Positions 22,102-31,306 of a stretch of DNA of 37,608 bases are shown here, one piece after another. The notes under the pieces are model-generated. The model ran no database searches and was not told the origin of the DNA. It worked only from the letters and a program-made list of their open reading frames with translations. The DNA comes from Chryseobacterium sp. SC28 (GTDB taxonomy: Bacteria > Bacteroidota > Bacteroidia > Flavobacteriales > Weeksellaceae): assembly GCF_003932955.1 (NCBI RefSeq), contig NZ_QOVY01000023.1:1-37608 (forward strand), in the 5' to 3' direction. The position numbers were made by a program, and so were the translations under genes. Position 1 is the stretch's first letter. Every line of letters starts with the position of its first letter.

Positions 22102-23136
22102 TCACTCCGCAGATTTGTTTGCCAATTGTCCGCAGGCCGCGTCGATATCTCCGCCACGGCTCTTTCTTACCATAATGGTGATGCCGGCTTTTTCCAATTC
22201 GCGCACATATTTCTCCTCGGCGGCTATACTTCGGTGGTCAAATTTCCCCTCGCCAATCGGATTGTATTGGATCAGATTGACTTTGCTCGGAACATGCCGG
22301 CAGTATCGGATCAGCGCTTTGATATCCTCGTCGCCATCGTTGATGCCTTTCCAAACGCAATATTCAAACGTGATGGGATTGCCGGTTTTCTGATACCAAT
22401 ATTGCAAAGCATCCATAATGTCTGTCAAAGGAAATTTTTCCGAAAACGGCATAATGTCATTGCGCTTATGCTCGATTGCGGAGTGGAGCGACAAAGCGAG
22501 TTTCACTTTCAAGTCTTCATCGGCCAGCATTTTGATCATCTTCGGGATCCCGGAGGTCGAAACCGTAATTCTTCGCGGCGACATCCCCAAGCCCTCGGGT
22601 TTCGTGATTTTCCGGATGGCCTCCACCACGTTTTTGTAGTTCATCATCGGTTCGCCCATTCCCATAAACACAATGTTGGTGAGGGGTCTGCCAAAGTATT
22701 CTTTGCTTTGTCGATCGATCAGCGCTACTTGATCCACGATCTCCGCCACTTCCAGATTTCGCATTCTTTTCAGCTTGGCCGTGGCGCAGAACTCGCAGTT
22801 TAGAGAGCAGCCGACTTGCGAAGAAACGCAGGCTGTGCTGCGGCTTTCTGTGGGAATCAGCACCGATTCTACCATCAGTCCGTCGTGCAGTTTCACCCCA
22901 TTTTTTATCGTCCCATCCTTTGATTTTTGCAAAAGATCTACGGCAATCGGATTAATAAAAAAATCGCGGGCAAGATTCTCCCGCAGATCTTTGGAAAGAT
23001 TGCTCATCTCATCAAAAGAATGCAAATTTTTGCTCCAAATCCAGTCATACACCTGTTTCGCACGAAACGGCTTTTCGCCAATCGCAGCAAAATAGTCTTG
23101 GAGTGCCTGCAGATCTAATGTTCGGATGTCTTTCAA
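22102..23136 (-). CDS. rlmN: Dual-specificity rRNA/tRNA adenine-C2 methyltransferase RlmN
   Basis: A radical SAM enzyme of 344 residues that methylates C2 of A2503 in 23S rRNA and A37 in a set of tRNAs. The iron-sulfur motif is C110, C114 and C117 (CSLNCEFC). SAM-binding GMGEPMMNY and STSGIPKMI follow. The cysteine methylated during catalysis would be C335 (AACGQLANK). All family marks are present and the length is usual. It stands alone on the minus strand between the LytTR regulator and the signalling cluster. Confidence 0.97.
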   Translation of the reverse strand: MKDIRTLDLQALQDYFAAIGEKPFRAKQVYDWIWSKNLHSFDEMSNLSKDLRENLARDFFINPIAVDLLQKSKDGTIKNGVKLHDGLMVESVLIPTESRSTACVSSQVGCSLNCEFCATAKLKRMRNLEVAEIVDQVALIDRQSKEYFGRPLTNIVFMGMGEPMMNYKNVVEAIRKITKPEGLGMSPRRITVSTSGIPKMIKMLADEDLKVKLALSLHSAIEHKRNDIMPFSEKFPLTDIMDALQYWYQKTGNPITFEYCVWKGINDGDEDIKALIRYCRHVPSKVNLIQYNPIGEGKFDHRSIAAEEKYVRELEKAGITIMVRKSRGGDIDAACGQLANKSAE

Positions 23137-23156
23137 AGTGATGATAAAATATTTTG

Positions 23157-23164
23157 CAAAGATA
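23157..23164 (-). promoter_or_regulatory. -7 box of rlmN
   Basis: TATCTTTG on the minus strand fits TAnnTTTG and lies 20 bases upstream of the rlmN ATG. The -33 region is weak. Confidence 0.45.
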
Positions 23165-23388
23165 CGTTTAAAGTGATAAATTGAAAATCGGTCGTTTGTA
23201 TATCGAAACCTGAGTTTTTATTTCTAAAAAAGAGGGTACAGTTCTCACGCTCCGGAATGCGGATGGTTTACTCTTGTTTTTTTGGATATATTTCTATAAT
23301 TATACCAAAATAATACTATGCATTTTGAAAAAATCTAAGTATTTTTGAATCGGCCAACTCTTAGCGGTATTTTACCTTATATTTTATT

Positions 23389-24855
23389 ATGATTTTAATT
23401 GTTGATGACAATCGGAACAACATCTATTCTCTACAAAAATTACTGGAATCCAAAGATTTTCAAGTGGATACTGCGGAGTCTGGCGAAGAGGCGCTGAGAA
23501 AAGCCCTTAAAAACGATTATGCACTGATTATTTTGGATGTTCAGATGCCGGGCATGGACGGTTTCGAAGTCGCAGAATCTTTTGGCGGATACAGCAAAAC
23601 CAAAGACATCCCAATCATATTTCTCTCCGCCGTCAATACAGAAAAGGAATTTATTACCCGAGGTTACGCGTCGGGAGCCATAGATTATGTCACCAAGCCC
23701 ATTGATCCCGATATTCTCCTGCTGAAAGTGAAGACTTTTTACAATCTTCAGGAGAACAGTCTGGCAATGAAGAAGACGCAGCAAAGCCTGGAGCTGGAAG
23801 TGCAGGGGAGGCGCGAGGCCCAAGTGATGATGAAATCCGAAATTGATCATTTCCACCTGATGCTAGAGGCATTGCCCCAGATCGCTTTTACTTTGGATTC
23901 CCGAGGACGGGTCACGTTTGTGAACAGCAAATGGTATGACTATTCGGCATCGGAAAAAGTATTTCCGGAAACCCATCCCGATGATTATTGTATTCCCCTG
24001 GAATTTGAACGATGCCGGAAAAAACGCAAAGCTCTGGACCTAGAACTGCGGATAAAAAACAGAAATACCGGACATTTCAGGTTTCATTTGCTTAGAATGA
24101 CGCCTGTATTCGAGGGTAAATCTATTAAAAACTGGGTCGGAACTTTTACAGATATTGATGACCAGAAAAAAATAGAAAAAGAAAAAGACGAATTCCTCAG
24201 TATCGCGAGCCACGAACTCAAGACTCCCTTGACGAGCATCAAAGCCTATATGCAATTGCTGGAGCGAAAACTGAAAATAAATGAAGAAAATGCGGAAGCC
24301 TCGTACGTCACGAAGGCCTTATCCCAGGTGGAAAAACTCAACAGCCTCATCACAGATCTCTTGGATGTCTCGAAGATAGACAACGGGAAACTGAAGATCA
24401 ACAAAAAAAGATCCAATTTGGACAATGTCATCAATAGCGCGATCGATACCATTCTCCAGACGCACGACAACAATGTAAAAATATCCCGGCACGGCACCAT
24501 TCCCAATATTCTCATTCCGCTCGACGAGATCAGGATAGAGCAGGTTCTTATCAATTTCTTGACCAATGCCATCAAATATTCGCCTAAAAATAATCAGGTG
24601 ATAGTTTCCACTTTTGTAGATGATAACGAAGTCAAAGTCAGTGTCACAGATTTCGGAATCGGCATTCCGGAGTTCAAGCAAGACGCCGTTTTCAAGAAAT
24701 TTTACAGAGTCGAAGAATCATCTCTTCACTTTCAGGGGATGGGCATCGGTCTGTATATTTGCGCCGAAATAATCCAGCAGCACGATGGCACGATAGGCCT
24801 GTCTAGTGTCGTAGGCGAAGGATCTACATTTTATTTCACCTTACCTTTAAATTAA
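23389..24855 (+). CDS. Response regulator-PAS-histidine kinase
   Basis: A soluble 488-residue signalling protein. An N-terminal receiver domain (1-125) has DDN at 6-8, D50 (IILDVQMPG) and K103 or so (YVTKPID). A short coiled coil follows, then a PAS domain (about 155-250, LPQIAFTLDSRGRVTFVN), a HisKA domain with H275 (IASHELKTPL), and an ATPase domain with NAIKYSP, FGIGIP and GMGIGLYI. The receiver in front suggests it is itself controlled by phosphorylation from another kinase, perhaps the hybrid kinase whose gene begins 6 bases downstream. No membrane segment is present. Confidence 0.93.
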   Translation: MILIVDDNRNNIYSLQKLLESKDFQVDTAESGEEALRKALKNDYALIILDVQMPGMDGFEVAESFGGYSKTKDIPIIFLSAVNTEKEFITRGYASGAIDYVTKPIDPDILLLKVKTFYNLQENSLAMKKTQQSLELEVQGRREAQVMMKSEIDHFHLMLEALPQIAFTLDSRGRVTFVNSKWYDYSASEKVFPETHPDDYCIPLEFERCRKKRKALDLELRIKNRNTGHFRFHLLRMTPVFEGKSIKNWVGTFTDIDDQKKIEKEKDEFLSIASHELKTPLTSIKAYMQLLERKLKINEENAEASYVTKALSQVEKLNSLITDLLDVSKIDNGKLKINKKRSNLDNVINSAIDTILQTHDNNVKISRHGTIPNILIPLDEIRIEQVLINFLTNAIKYSPKNNQVIVSTFVDDNEVKVSVTDFGIGIPEFKQDAVFKKFYRVEESSLHFQGMGIGLYICAEIIQQHDGTIGLSSVVGEGSTFYFTLPLN

Positions 24856-24861
24856 TTTTTT

Positions 24862-27800
24862 ATGCCTAAAAAAGTTGTCAGAAATCTACAAGTAGGGATA
24901 GGATTTTCTTTGCTCATGCTGATCGCAAGTTCGGCTGCCTCTTACTGGAGCATTCGGAAACAGATAGAAAATCGCGAAGATGTTTCGAAAAGCCGAAGGT
25001 CTGTGACAGCCGTGAAAGACGTCTTGATCGCACTGCTGGACGCAGAGACAGGTAATAGGGGATTTCAGCTCACAGGCAATGAAAGTTTTCTGGAGCCGTA
25101 CTATCGCAGCCTCGAGGAATATACCAAAGCCATCAATCTTACCAAAAAAATTGATACAGAGGACAAAGACCAACAAATGCGCCTGAAAAGTCTTGAAACA
25201 AATGCCGCCGCCAATATGCGCAATCTGAGTCAATTGGTCCAAAATAAGCGCAACGGGATTGCTATGACGCGGGAGCAGATGATGCAAAGCAAAGCCTATA
25301 TGGACAATTGCAGAATGCTCGTGCAAAATTTTATCAAAACTGAAGAAACGCAGCTCGCCCAACAAAGTGCCGAACTGAACCAGTCCTCGCGCAGAACTAT
25401 ATTATTCATCATATTTTCCTCCTTGATTGCCATAGCGGTCACGGTATTTTTCTACCTCAGACTGCGCAATGATCTTATTCGCAGGGTGAAGCTGGAGAAA
25501 GAACTTAAGGCCAAAGATCAAGAAATGACCCAGCGTGTCAACGTTATTCAGCAGATTGCGAGCAGGGTCTCAAGCGGCGATTACACCGTAAAAGTCGAGG
25601 ATAGCTATGAAGGAGACTTGGGCGTGCTTGTGGCTTCGCTCAATCATATGACAGATTCTTTAAGAGAATCTTTTGACAAAATCAGTAGAAGCGATTGGCA
25701 TCAGAAAGGTTTGGCCTTGATAAATGAAGCATTGATGGGAAACAAATCCGTGAGCCAAGTGGCGAAAGATTCCCTGATCCAGTTGGTTGAATACGGCAGT
25801 TGTGCCAACGGCGCCACCTATTTGGCCGACGATTCCCAATTGAGACTTGCAGCAGCTTTCGGATTTGAAAACAGGATGAAGCAGTCTTTTGAAATTGGCG
25901 AAGGAATGGTGGGCCAAGCTTTCAGCCAGCAGACGCCGAGAGTGTATAATGATTTGGATGAGGACGACTTTGCAGTTTCGTTTGCCAGCGGAAAGGTGAA
26001 GATTGGTGCTATTGCGCAGATCCCGATCGTCCTGAATCAGGAAACGCTCGGCATCGTAGAATTAAGCTCGCAAAAGAATTTTAATCAGGATCAAATCGAT
26101 TTCTTTGTCGAAAGTTGCCGCAACATCGGCATCGCACTCAACGCTGCAAAAAGCCGGGAAAAAGAACAGCGACTGCTGGAGGAAACGCAGGCACAGTCCG
26201 AAGAATTGCAGGTGCAGCACTCCGAACTGGAAAATCTGAACACCGAATTAGAAGCACAAACCCAGAAACTGCAAGCATCGGAAGAAGAGCTGAAAGTGCA
26301 GCAGGAGGAACTGATGCAGACCAATGCCGAGCTGGAAGAACGCTCCAAGTTGCTGGAGGAGAAAAACCATCTGATTGCGGAACGAAATTCTGAAATTCAG
26401 AAAAAAGCAGAAGAACTGGAGCTGAGTACCCGATATAAATCCGAATTCCTCGCCAATATGTCCCACGAATTGAGAACGCCCCTCAACTCAATTTTACTCC
26501 TTTCAAGATTGATGGTAGAAAATCCGGACGAAAATCTCAATGAAGATCAAATAGAATCGGCCAAAGTAATCCAAAGTTCCGGAACCAGCCTCCTGACCTT
26601 GATAGACGAGATTCTGGATCTGGCAAAAATAGAATCCGGTAAAATGTCTTTGGAGTATGATTGGGTCTCCTTGGATCACGTGGTGAAGGATATCAAAAAT
26701 CTAATGGAACCACAAGCACAAAATAAAGGAATCGGCTTCAGCATCCATATCGAAAGCGATCTAGAGCATACCATCCAGACAGATCGGCTGCGCCTCGATC
26801 AGGTACTTCGGAATCTACTGTCCAACGCTATAAAGTTTACAAGCCAAGGCAGCGTGGAACTAAATATTCGCCAAGATCCGGACAATGAGAACCAAATCAT
26901 TTTCGCAGTCAAAGATACCGGAATCGGTATTCCTAAAGATAAGCAATTGCTGATCTTCGAAGCTTTTCAGCAGGCCGACGGCTCTACGCAACGCAAATAT
27001 GGCGGAACAGGTTTGGGATTGTCCATCAGCCGCGAAATTGCAAAATTGCTTGGTGGCGAGCTCATACTTCACAGCGAAGTCAATGTTGGAAGCGAGTTCT
27101 CATTGATCATTCCAAAAGATGAAAAATCGAAATTAAATAAAATTGAGAAAAACGAAATCGTTCAAGTCCTTGCGGAAGCTGCCGAAGACGGTACAGAGAT
27201 CGCCGATGAGGATGAAAATGGTGTGGCGGTGCCTATTTATGATTTACAAATCCCAGATGATGTAGAAGACGACCGCGATCAAATCTCAGAAGGAGATAAA
27301 GTGATACTCATCGTCGAAGACGATACCAATTTTGCCAGAGCGCTGCTGAAATTTGCCCGTTTGCAAGGCTACAAAGGTATCGTTGTTGTACGCGGCGATT
27401 ACGCACTGTCGGCCGCACTTCAGTACCGGCCTGCTGCCATTTTGCTGGATGTGCAACTTCCCGTGAAAGACGGTTGGCAAGTGATGGACGAGCTCAAATC
27501 CAATTCCAAAACTAAACCGATCCCGGTGCATATCATGTCGGCCATGCAAGTGCGGAAAGAAAGCCTGATGAAAGGTGCCATAGACTTTATCAACAAGCCG
27601 ATTGCCATGGATCAGATGAATGATGTTTTCAAAAAGATTGAGGAAGCGCTGCAAAAATCGCCTCAGAAAGTGCTCATCGTAGAAGAAAATGAGAAACATG
27701 CCAATGCCTTGTCTTATTTCCTAAGCAATTTCCACATCGCACTGTCCGTAGAAAATACGGTGGAAGATAGTGTCGCAGCCTTTACTTCCGGCGGTGCCGA

Positions 27801-28470
27801 TTGTGTGATTTTAGATATCGGTGCCGACCGGCGAAACGGCTACAAGATTTTGGAATCTATCAAATCTTATGAAGGTTTGGAAAATTTGCCAATCATCATT
27901 TTTACAGAACGTAATCTGTCAAAATCCGAGGAACTGAAAATCAAACAATATGCAGATTCCATCGTCGTAAAGACCGCCCATTCCTATCAAAGAATCTTGG
28001 ACGAGGTGGGGTTATTCCTGCACCTTGTGGAAGAAAAAAACAACTCGATAGAAAACATACGCAGCAAAACACTCGGATCGCTAACCGAAGTCTTGAGTGG
28101 TAAAAAAATTCTCGTGACAGATGATGACGTCCGCAACATCTTCTCATTATCCAAAGCTTTGGAGAAATACAAAGTAGAAGTCATTCTGGCGATGGACGGC
28201 AAGCAGGCTTTGGAGCAGATCAAACTACATCCCGATATAGATGTCGTCCTGATGGATATGATGATGCCCGAAATGGACGGCTACGAAACCATACAGGAGA
28301 TCAGGAAAATGCAGGAGTACAAAAAATTGCCCATCATTGCCATCACCGCAAAATCTATGATGGGCGACCGCGAACGATGTCTGCAGGCCGGAGCCTCGGA
28401 TTATATCACCAAGCCGGTAGATACGGATCAGCTCCTGTCTCTGTTGCGTGTCTGGCTGTACGAAAATTAA
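24862..28470 (+). CDS. CHASE3 hybrid histidine kinase with GAF and three receiver domains
   Basis: A 1202-residue membrane kinase. In order: TM1 (9-28); a CHASE3 periplasmic domain (DAETGNRGFQLTGNESFL); TM2 (about 180-200); HAMP; GAF (about 290-425); a long coiled coil (430-515); HisKA with H535 (NMSHELRTPLNSIL); an ATPase domain (NAIKFT, DTGIGIP, GGTGLGLSI); and receivers REC1 (D863), REC2 (D985) and REC3 (D1132). REC2 has EEN where DD is expected, so its metal site is probably weak. This is a central integrator; REC3 resembles the separate receiver encoded just downstream, to which phosphate may pass. It is the largest gene of the cluster. Confidence 0.93.
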   Translation: MPKKVVRNLQVGIGFSLLMLIASSAASYWSIRKQIENREDVSKSRRSVTAVKDVLIALLDAETGNRGFQLTGNESFLEPYYRSLEEYTKAINLTKKIDTEDKDQQMRLKSLETNAAANMRNLSQLVQNKRNGIAMTREQMMQSKAYMDNCRMLVQNFIKTEETQLAQQSAELNQSSRRTILFIIFSSLIAIAVTVFFYLRLRNDLIRRVKLEKELKAKDQEMTQRVNVIQQIASRVSSGDYTVKVEDSYEGDLGVLVASLNHMTDSLRESFDKISRSDWHQKGLALINEALMGNKSVSQVAKDSLIQLVEYGSCANGATYLADDSQLRLAAAFGFENRMKQSFEIGEGMVGQAFSQQTPRVYNDLDEDDFAVSFASGKVKIGAIAQIPIVLNQETLGIVELSSQKNFNQDQIDFFVESCRNIGIALNAAKSREKEQRLLEETQAQSEELQVQHSELENLNTELEAQTQKLQASEEELKVQQEELMQTNAELEERSKLLEEKNHLIAERNSEIQKKAEELELSTRYKSEFLANMSHELRTPLNSILLLSRLMVENPDENLNEDQIESAKVIQSSGTSLLTLIDEILDLAKIESGKMSLEYDWVSLDHVVKDIKNLMEPQAQNKGIGFSIHIESDLEHTIQTDRLRLDQVLRNLLSNAIKFTSQGSVELNIRQDPDNENQIIFAVKDTGIGIPKDKQLLIFEAFQQADGSTQRKYGGTGLGLSISREIAKLLGGELILHSEVNVGSEFSLIIPKDEKSKLNKIEKNEIVQVLAEAAEDGTEIADEDENGVAVPIYDLQIPDDVEDDRDQISEGDKVILIVEDDTNFARALLKFARLQGYKGIVVVRGDYALSAALQYRPAAILLDVQLPVKDGWQVMDELKSNSKTKPIPVHIMSAMQVRKESLMKGAIDFINKPIAMDQMNDVFKKIEEALQKSPQKVLIVEENEKHANALSYFLSNFHIALSVENTVEDSVAAFTSGGADCVILDIGADRRNGYKILESIKSYEGLENLPIIIFTERNLSKSEELKIKQYADSIVVKTAHSYQRILDEVGLFLHLVEEKNNSIENIRSKTLGSLTEVLSGKKILVTDDDVRNIFSLSKALEKYKVEVILAMDGKQALEQIKLHPDIDVVLMDMMMPEMDGYETIQEIRKMQEYKKLPIIAITAKSMMGDRERCLQAGASDYITKPVDTDQLLSLLRVWLYEN

Positions 28471-28490
28471 AAAACTATTTGAAACTTTAT

Positions 28491-28856
28491 ATGAATAACA
28501 AAATTTTAATCGTGGATGATGATCCCCATAATATTTTTGCCTTAAAACTAACCCTGAAAGCCCGAAAATATGAGCTCGAAAGTTGCATGATGGCCGAAGA
28601 AGCAATCCAAAAATTAAAAGAGGATAAAGACTTCTGTGTCGTGCTAATGGATATGATGATGCCAGAAATAGATGGTTACGAAGCCATCAGGATCATCCGC
28701 AACACGCCGGGAATAAGCGATACGCCAATCATTGCCGTTACTGCACAGGCGATGGAGGAAGACCGCATCAAGTGTCTGGAAGCAGGCGCTCAGGACTACA
28801 TTACAAAACCGATAGACGTGGATCTGTTAATATCTGCTATAGAAAAACACTGCTAA
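28491..28856 (+). CDS. Single-domain response regulator
   Basis: A 121-residue receiver with D9, D10 and D11, the phosphoacceptor D54 (VLMDMMMPEIDG) and K104 or so in YITKPID. There is no output domain. The ATG at 28491 is chosen as it begins the first beta-strand (NNKILIVDD); longer in-frame starts overlap the kinase gene. It closely resembles REC3 of the hybrid kinase, which suggests duplication from it. Its stop TAA shares a base with the CheR start (TAATG). Confidence 0.92.
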   Translation: MNNKILIVDDDPHNIFALKLTLKARKYELESCMMAEEAIQKLKEDKDFCVVLMDMMMPEIDGYEAIRIIRNTPGISDTPIIAVTAQAMEEDRIKCLEAGAQDYITKPIDVDLLISAIEKHC

Positions 28857-29707
28857 TGCTGGAACCCGATATCGTAAAAGATCACGAAATAGATCATCTC
28901 ATAAAAGATATCTACGAATCTTACGGTTATGACTTTTCTCTGTACAGCCGGGCATCTTTCAAAAGAAGGATCAACCGGCTATGCATGCTAGACAGATTTA
29001 CGAGCTATGCCGAGTTGCGATATCAGGTTCTAAACGATTCGGAATATTTCAAGCATTTTATAGAAGAGATTACGGTGAATGTGACGGAGATGTTTCGGGA
29101 TCCTTTTTTTTTCAAAGCGCTTCGCGAGAAGGTCTTGCCGCAGTTGGGGACCTTCCCGCTCATCAGGATTTGGGTGGCAGGCTGCTCTACAGGCGAGGAG
29201 GCATATTCTATTGCCATACTTCTCCGGGAAGCCGGCCTCTATCACAAATCGCTGATCTATGGTACCGATATCAATCCTTCTGTCTTGGAAACGGCGAGGG
29301 CAGGGGTTTTCCCTTTGCATCAGATGAAAACCTATTCCGAGAATTATATGCTTTCCGGCGGGAAAAACGATTTTTCTGATTATTATACAGCCAATTATGA
29401 CAGCGCAAAATTTGACAAAAGACTGCAGGAAAAACTGATTCTATCTACGCACAATTTAGTTTCCGACAGCTCTTTCAATAGTTTTCAACTGATTATCTGC
29501 CGCAATGTTTTGATCTATTTTGAAAAAGAATTGCAAGAACGCGTCTTTCAGTTGTTTGATGCCAGTTTGGAAAATTTTGGATATTTAGGTTTGGGAGCCA
29601 AAGAAACATTGAGATTTTCTAACTTGAACAGAACTTACCAACAGATAGAGGATCAGAAAATTTGGAAAAAAGCGGATTATAAATTAACGCATGGAAACGA
29701 AAACTGA
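28856..29707 (+). CDS. CheR-type glutamate methyltransferase
   Basis: A SAM-dependent methyltransferase of 283 residues. The N-terminal CheR helical domain (FKRRINRLCMLDRFTSYAEL) is followed by the catalytic domain with VAGCSTGEEAYSIAI and IICRNVLIYF. In chemotaxis it methylates receptor glutamates, but no receptor, CheA or CheW gene is nearby. In this setting it may modify the hybrid kinase (CHASE3/HAMP coiled coil) or another sensor; that is inference. The start shares a base with the upstream stop, and the end overlaps cheB by 17 bases. Confidence 0.9.
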   Translation: MLEPDIVKDHEIDHLIKDIYESYGYDFSLYSRASFKRRINRLCMLDRFTSYAELRYQVLNDSEYFKHFIEEITVNVTEMFRDPFFFKALREKVLPQLGTFPLIRIWVAGCSTGEEAYSIAILLREAGLYHKSLIYGTDINPSVLETARAGVFPLHQMKTYSENYMLSGGKNDFSDYYTANYDSAKFDKRLQEKLILSTHNLVSDSSFNSFQLIICRNVLIYFEKELQERVFQLFDASLENFGYLGLGAKETLRFSNLNRTYQQIEDQKIWKKADYKLTHGNEN

Positions 29708-30272
29708 AAAAACCGAAATGGTTGTTATTGGCGGTTCTGCAGGCAGCCTGCAGGTCATCCTGGAAACTTTGAAGAAGCTGAGCAGGCATCTTGGTTTCCC
29801 TGTGGTTTTCGTGCTGCATCGCAAGCCCCAGGCAGTTAGCCTCCTTCCCCATCTGTTGCAACAATTTGCCGGGACGGAAGTCATCGAAATTGAGGATAAA
29901 ACCGACTTAAGAAAAAATAAAATTTACCTCGTACCGCCGGATTACCATCTGTTATTTGAAAATAAAACAATAGTGTCGCTGGATAGTTCGGAAAAAATGA
30001 ATTACTCCCGCCCGTCTATAGACGTCACTTTCAGCTCTGCATCCCGGATTTTTGGAAAAAACTTGGTGGCTATTCTTTTGTCCGGCGCCAGTTCCGACGG
30101 CGTAGAGGGTTTAGATTACATCAAAAAAAACGGCGGAAAAGTTTGGATTCAAGATCCCGATACTGCCGAAGTAAGCTATATGCCCACGCAAGCCATGCAG
30201 AATGTAGAATATGACCTTTTGGTAAGCCCCGATAATCTGGCGGAACATATCAATCACCTAAAAATAACCTAA
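29691..30272 (+). CDS. Stand-alone CheB-type methylesterase
   Basis: A 193-residue esterase or deamidase domain without the usual receiver. The catalytic triad is visible: S16 (GGSAGS), H43 (VLHRKP) and D136 (GASSDGVEG). It should reverse CheR methylation. Loss of the receiver means control must come from elsewhere, perhaps the adjacent single receivers. It overlaps the CheR gene by 17 bases and lies 13 bases before the next receiver gene. Confidence 0.92.
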   Translation: METKTEKTEMVVIGGSAGSLQVILETLKKLSRHLGFPVVFVLHRKPQAVSLLPHLLQQFAGTEVIEIEDKTDLRKNKIYLVPPDYHLLFENKTIVSLDSSEKMNYSRPSIDVTFSSASRIFGKNLVAILLSGASSDGVEGLDYIKKNGGKVWIQDPDTAEVSYMPTQAMQNVEYDLLVSPDNLAEHINHLKIT

Positions 30273-30285
30273 CAAGAACACTTAT

Positions 30286-30645
30286 ATGAACAAAATTTTA
30301 ATTTTTGACGATGACGCCAGCATTCTCGAGGTCATCACTCTTATCTTCGAAGAAAACGGATACAAGGTCGAAATTTCCGAAACCTCGCACGATATTATTG
30401 ATAAAGTTTCCCAATCCCGGCCGGATGTAATTCTGATGGATAATTGGATTCCTAATATTGGCGGCGTGGAAGCTACAAAACTGCTGAAAAGTCACGAGCA
30501 ATTCAAACATATTCCGGTAATTTACGTGACGGCCAACAACGATATCGCGGCACTGGCGGAGATTGCGGGAGCCGATGACTACGTTGCGAAACCCTTCAAT
30601 CTGGAAGATCTAGAAGAAAAAGTGGCTTTCTATCTGAAGAAATAA
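30286..30645 (+). CDS. Single-domain response regulator
   Basis: A 119-residue receiver with D8-D10, the phosphoacceptor D52 (ILMDNWIPNIGG) and K101 or so (YVAKPFN). There is no output domain. It is the last gene of the signalling operon; the convergent minus-strand operon ends 28 bases away. It could carry phosphate between the kinases or control CheB, which lacks its own receiver. Confidence 0.92.
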   Translation: MNKILIFDDDASILEVITLIFEENGYKVEISETSHDIIDKVSQSRPDVILMDNWIPNIGGVEATKLLKSHEQFKHIPVIYVTANNDIAALAEIAGADDYVAKPFNLEDLEEKVAFYLKK

Positions 30646-30673
30646 AACTCAGATATGCTTGGCATTTCTCCTG

Positions 30674-31297
30674 TCAAAAATCGATCAAATTATCGGCCAG
30701 AACTTGCCATTGTATTTTGGAAATTCCGAGCATTGCTCCCAAGGCAATCAGTATATTTCTCAGTTTATCCGGAAAATTTGTTTTAAAATTAGGTCTCTCG
30801 TTCCGGCCATGAATGCCTGCTTTTATGTATAAAGATCCTCTTGATATTTTAAATGTCGAAGTCGATTTTTCTGAATAAAAATGGTTGATGTGGTTGTTTT
30901 GTGAATTTCCGGGAGCACCTGCTGGTGCGCAGATCATGATGATGTTTTCGGTTTCCTCTCCTGTAAGAAATTGGTTGATGCTGATTTTCTTTACTTTTAC
31001 CCAGTCGTAGCCTTTGGATTCCAAGGATCCAGGCCCGGGTATGTCGATTCTTATAAAATCATTTTCCTCCGGATTTCGCGCAACAGGATTTCCGGCGTTA
31101 TCATAAAGTTTAAACTCGGCAAACGCTTCTCCACAATACTCCTGCCAACGATTGACAGACCAAAATCTGGACTTCAGGATTTCATAATTCTTAGAAGTTT
31201 CTTCTTCATTTTGAAATGTGCGGCAACTTTCGGTATCGTGGAAACTTCCCGTTTTATGAGGTGGAATTCCGGATATAATTTTAGGTTTTGGATTCAT
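30674..31297 (-). CDS. Protein of unknown function
   Basis: A 207-residue protein I do not recognise. It has no clear signal peptide or membrane segment. The middle has beta-rich stretches (FRFWSVNRW-like opening, ENDFIRIDIPGPGS, YDWVKVKKI, ENIIMICAPAG), then SSTFKISRGSLYIKAG-like sequence, and a hydrophobic C-terminal part (LRNILIALGAMLG). It is the third gene of an operon, starting 9 bases after the DUF6766 stop, and is likely co-expressed with that envelope protein. Confidence 0.6.
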   Translation of the reverse strand: MNPKPKIISGIPPHKTGSFHDTESCRTFQNEEETSKNYEILKSRFWSVNRWQEYCGEAFAEFKLYDNAGNPVARNPEENDFIRIDIPGPGSLESKGYDWVKVKKISINQFLTGEETENIIMICAPAGAPGNSQNNHINHFYSEKSTSTFKISRGSLYIKAGIHGRNERPNFKTNFPDKLRNILIALGAMLGISKIQWQVLADNLIDF

Positions 31298-31306
31298 AGT
31301 GTCGGG

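Noticed and set aside
22115..22803. Long plus-strand frames opposite rlmN
   Set aside because: RlmN shows all radical SAM motifs on the minus strand; the antisense frames have no family features.
28377..28490. Longer starts for the single receiver (28377) and for CheR (28772)
   Set aside because: They lie inside the preceding genes in another frame; the chosen ATGs begin the recognisable domains and give the usual tight junctions.
28856..30272. A chemotaxis locus
   Set aside because: There is CheR and CheB but no CheA, CheW, chemoreceptor or motility gene in the window.
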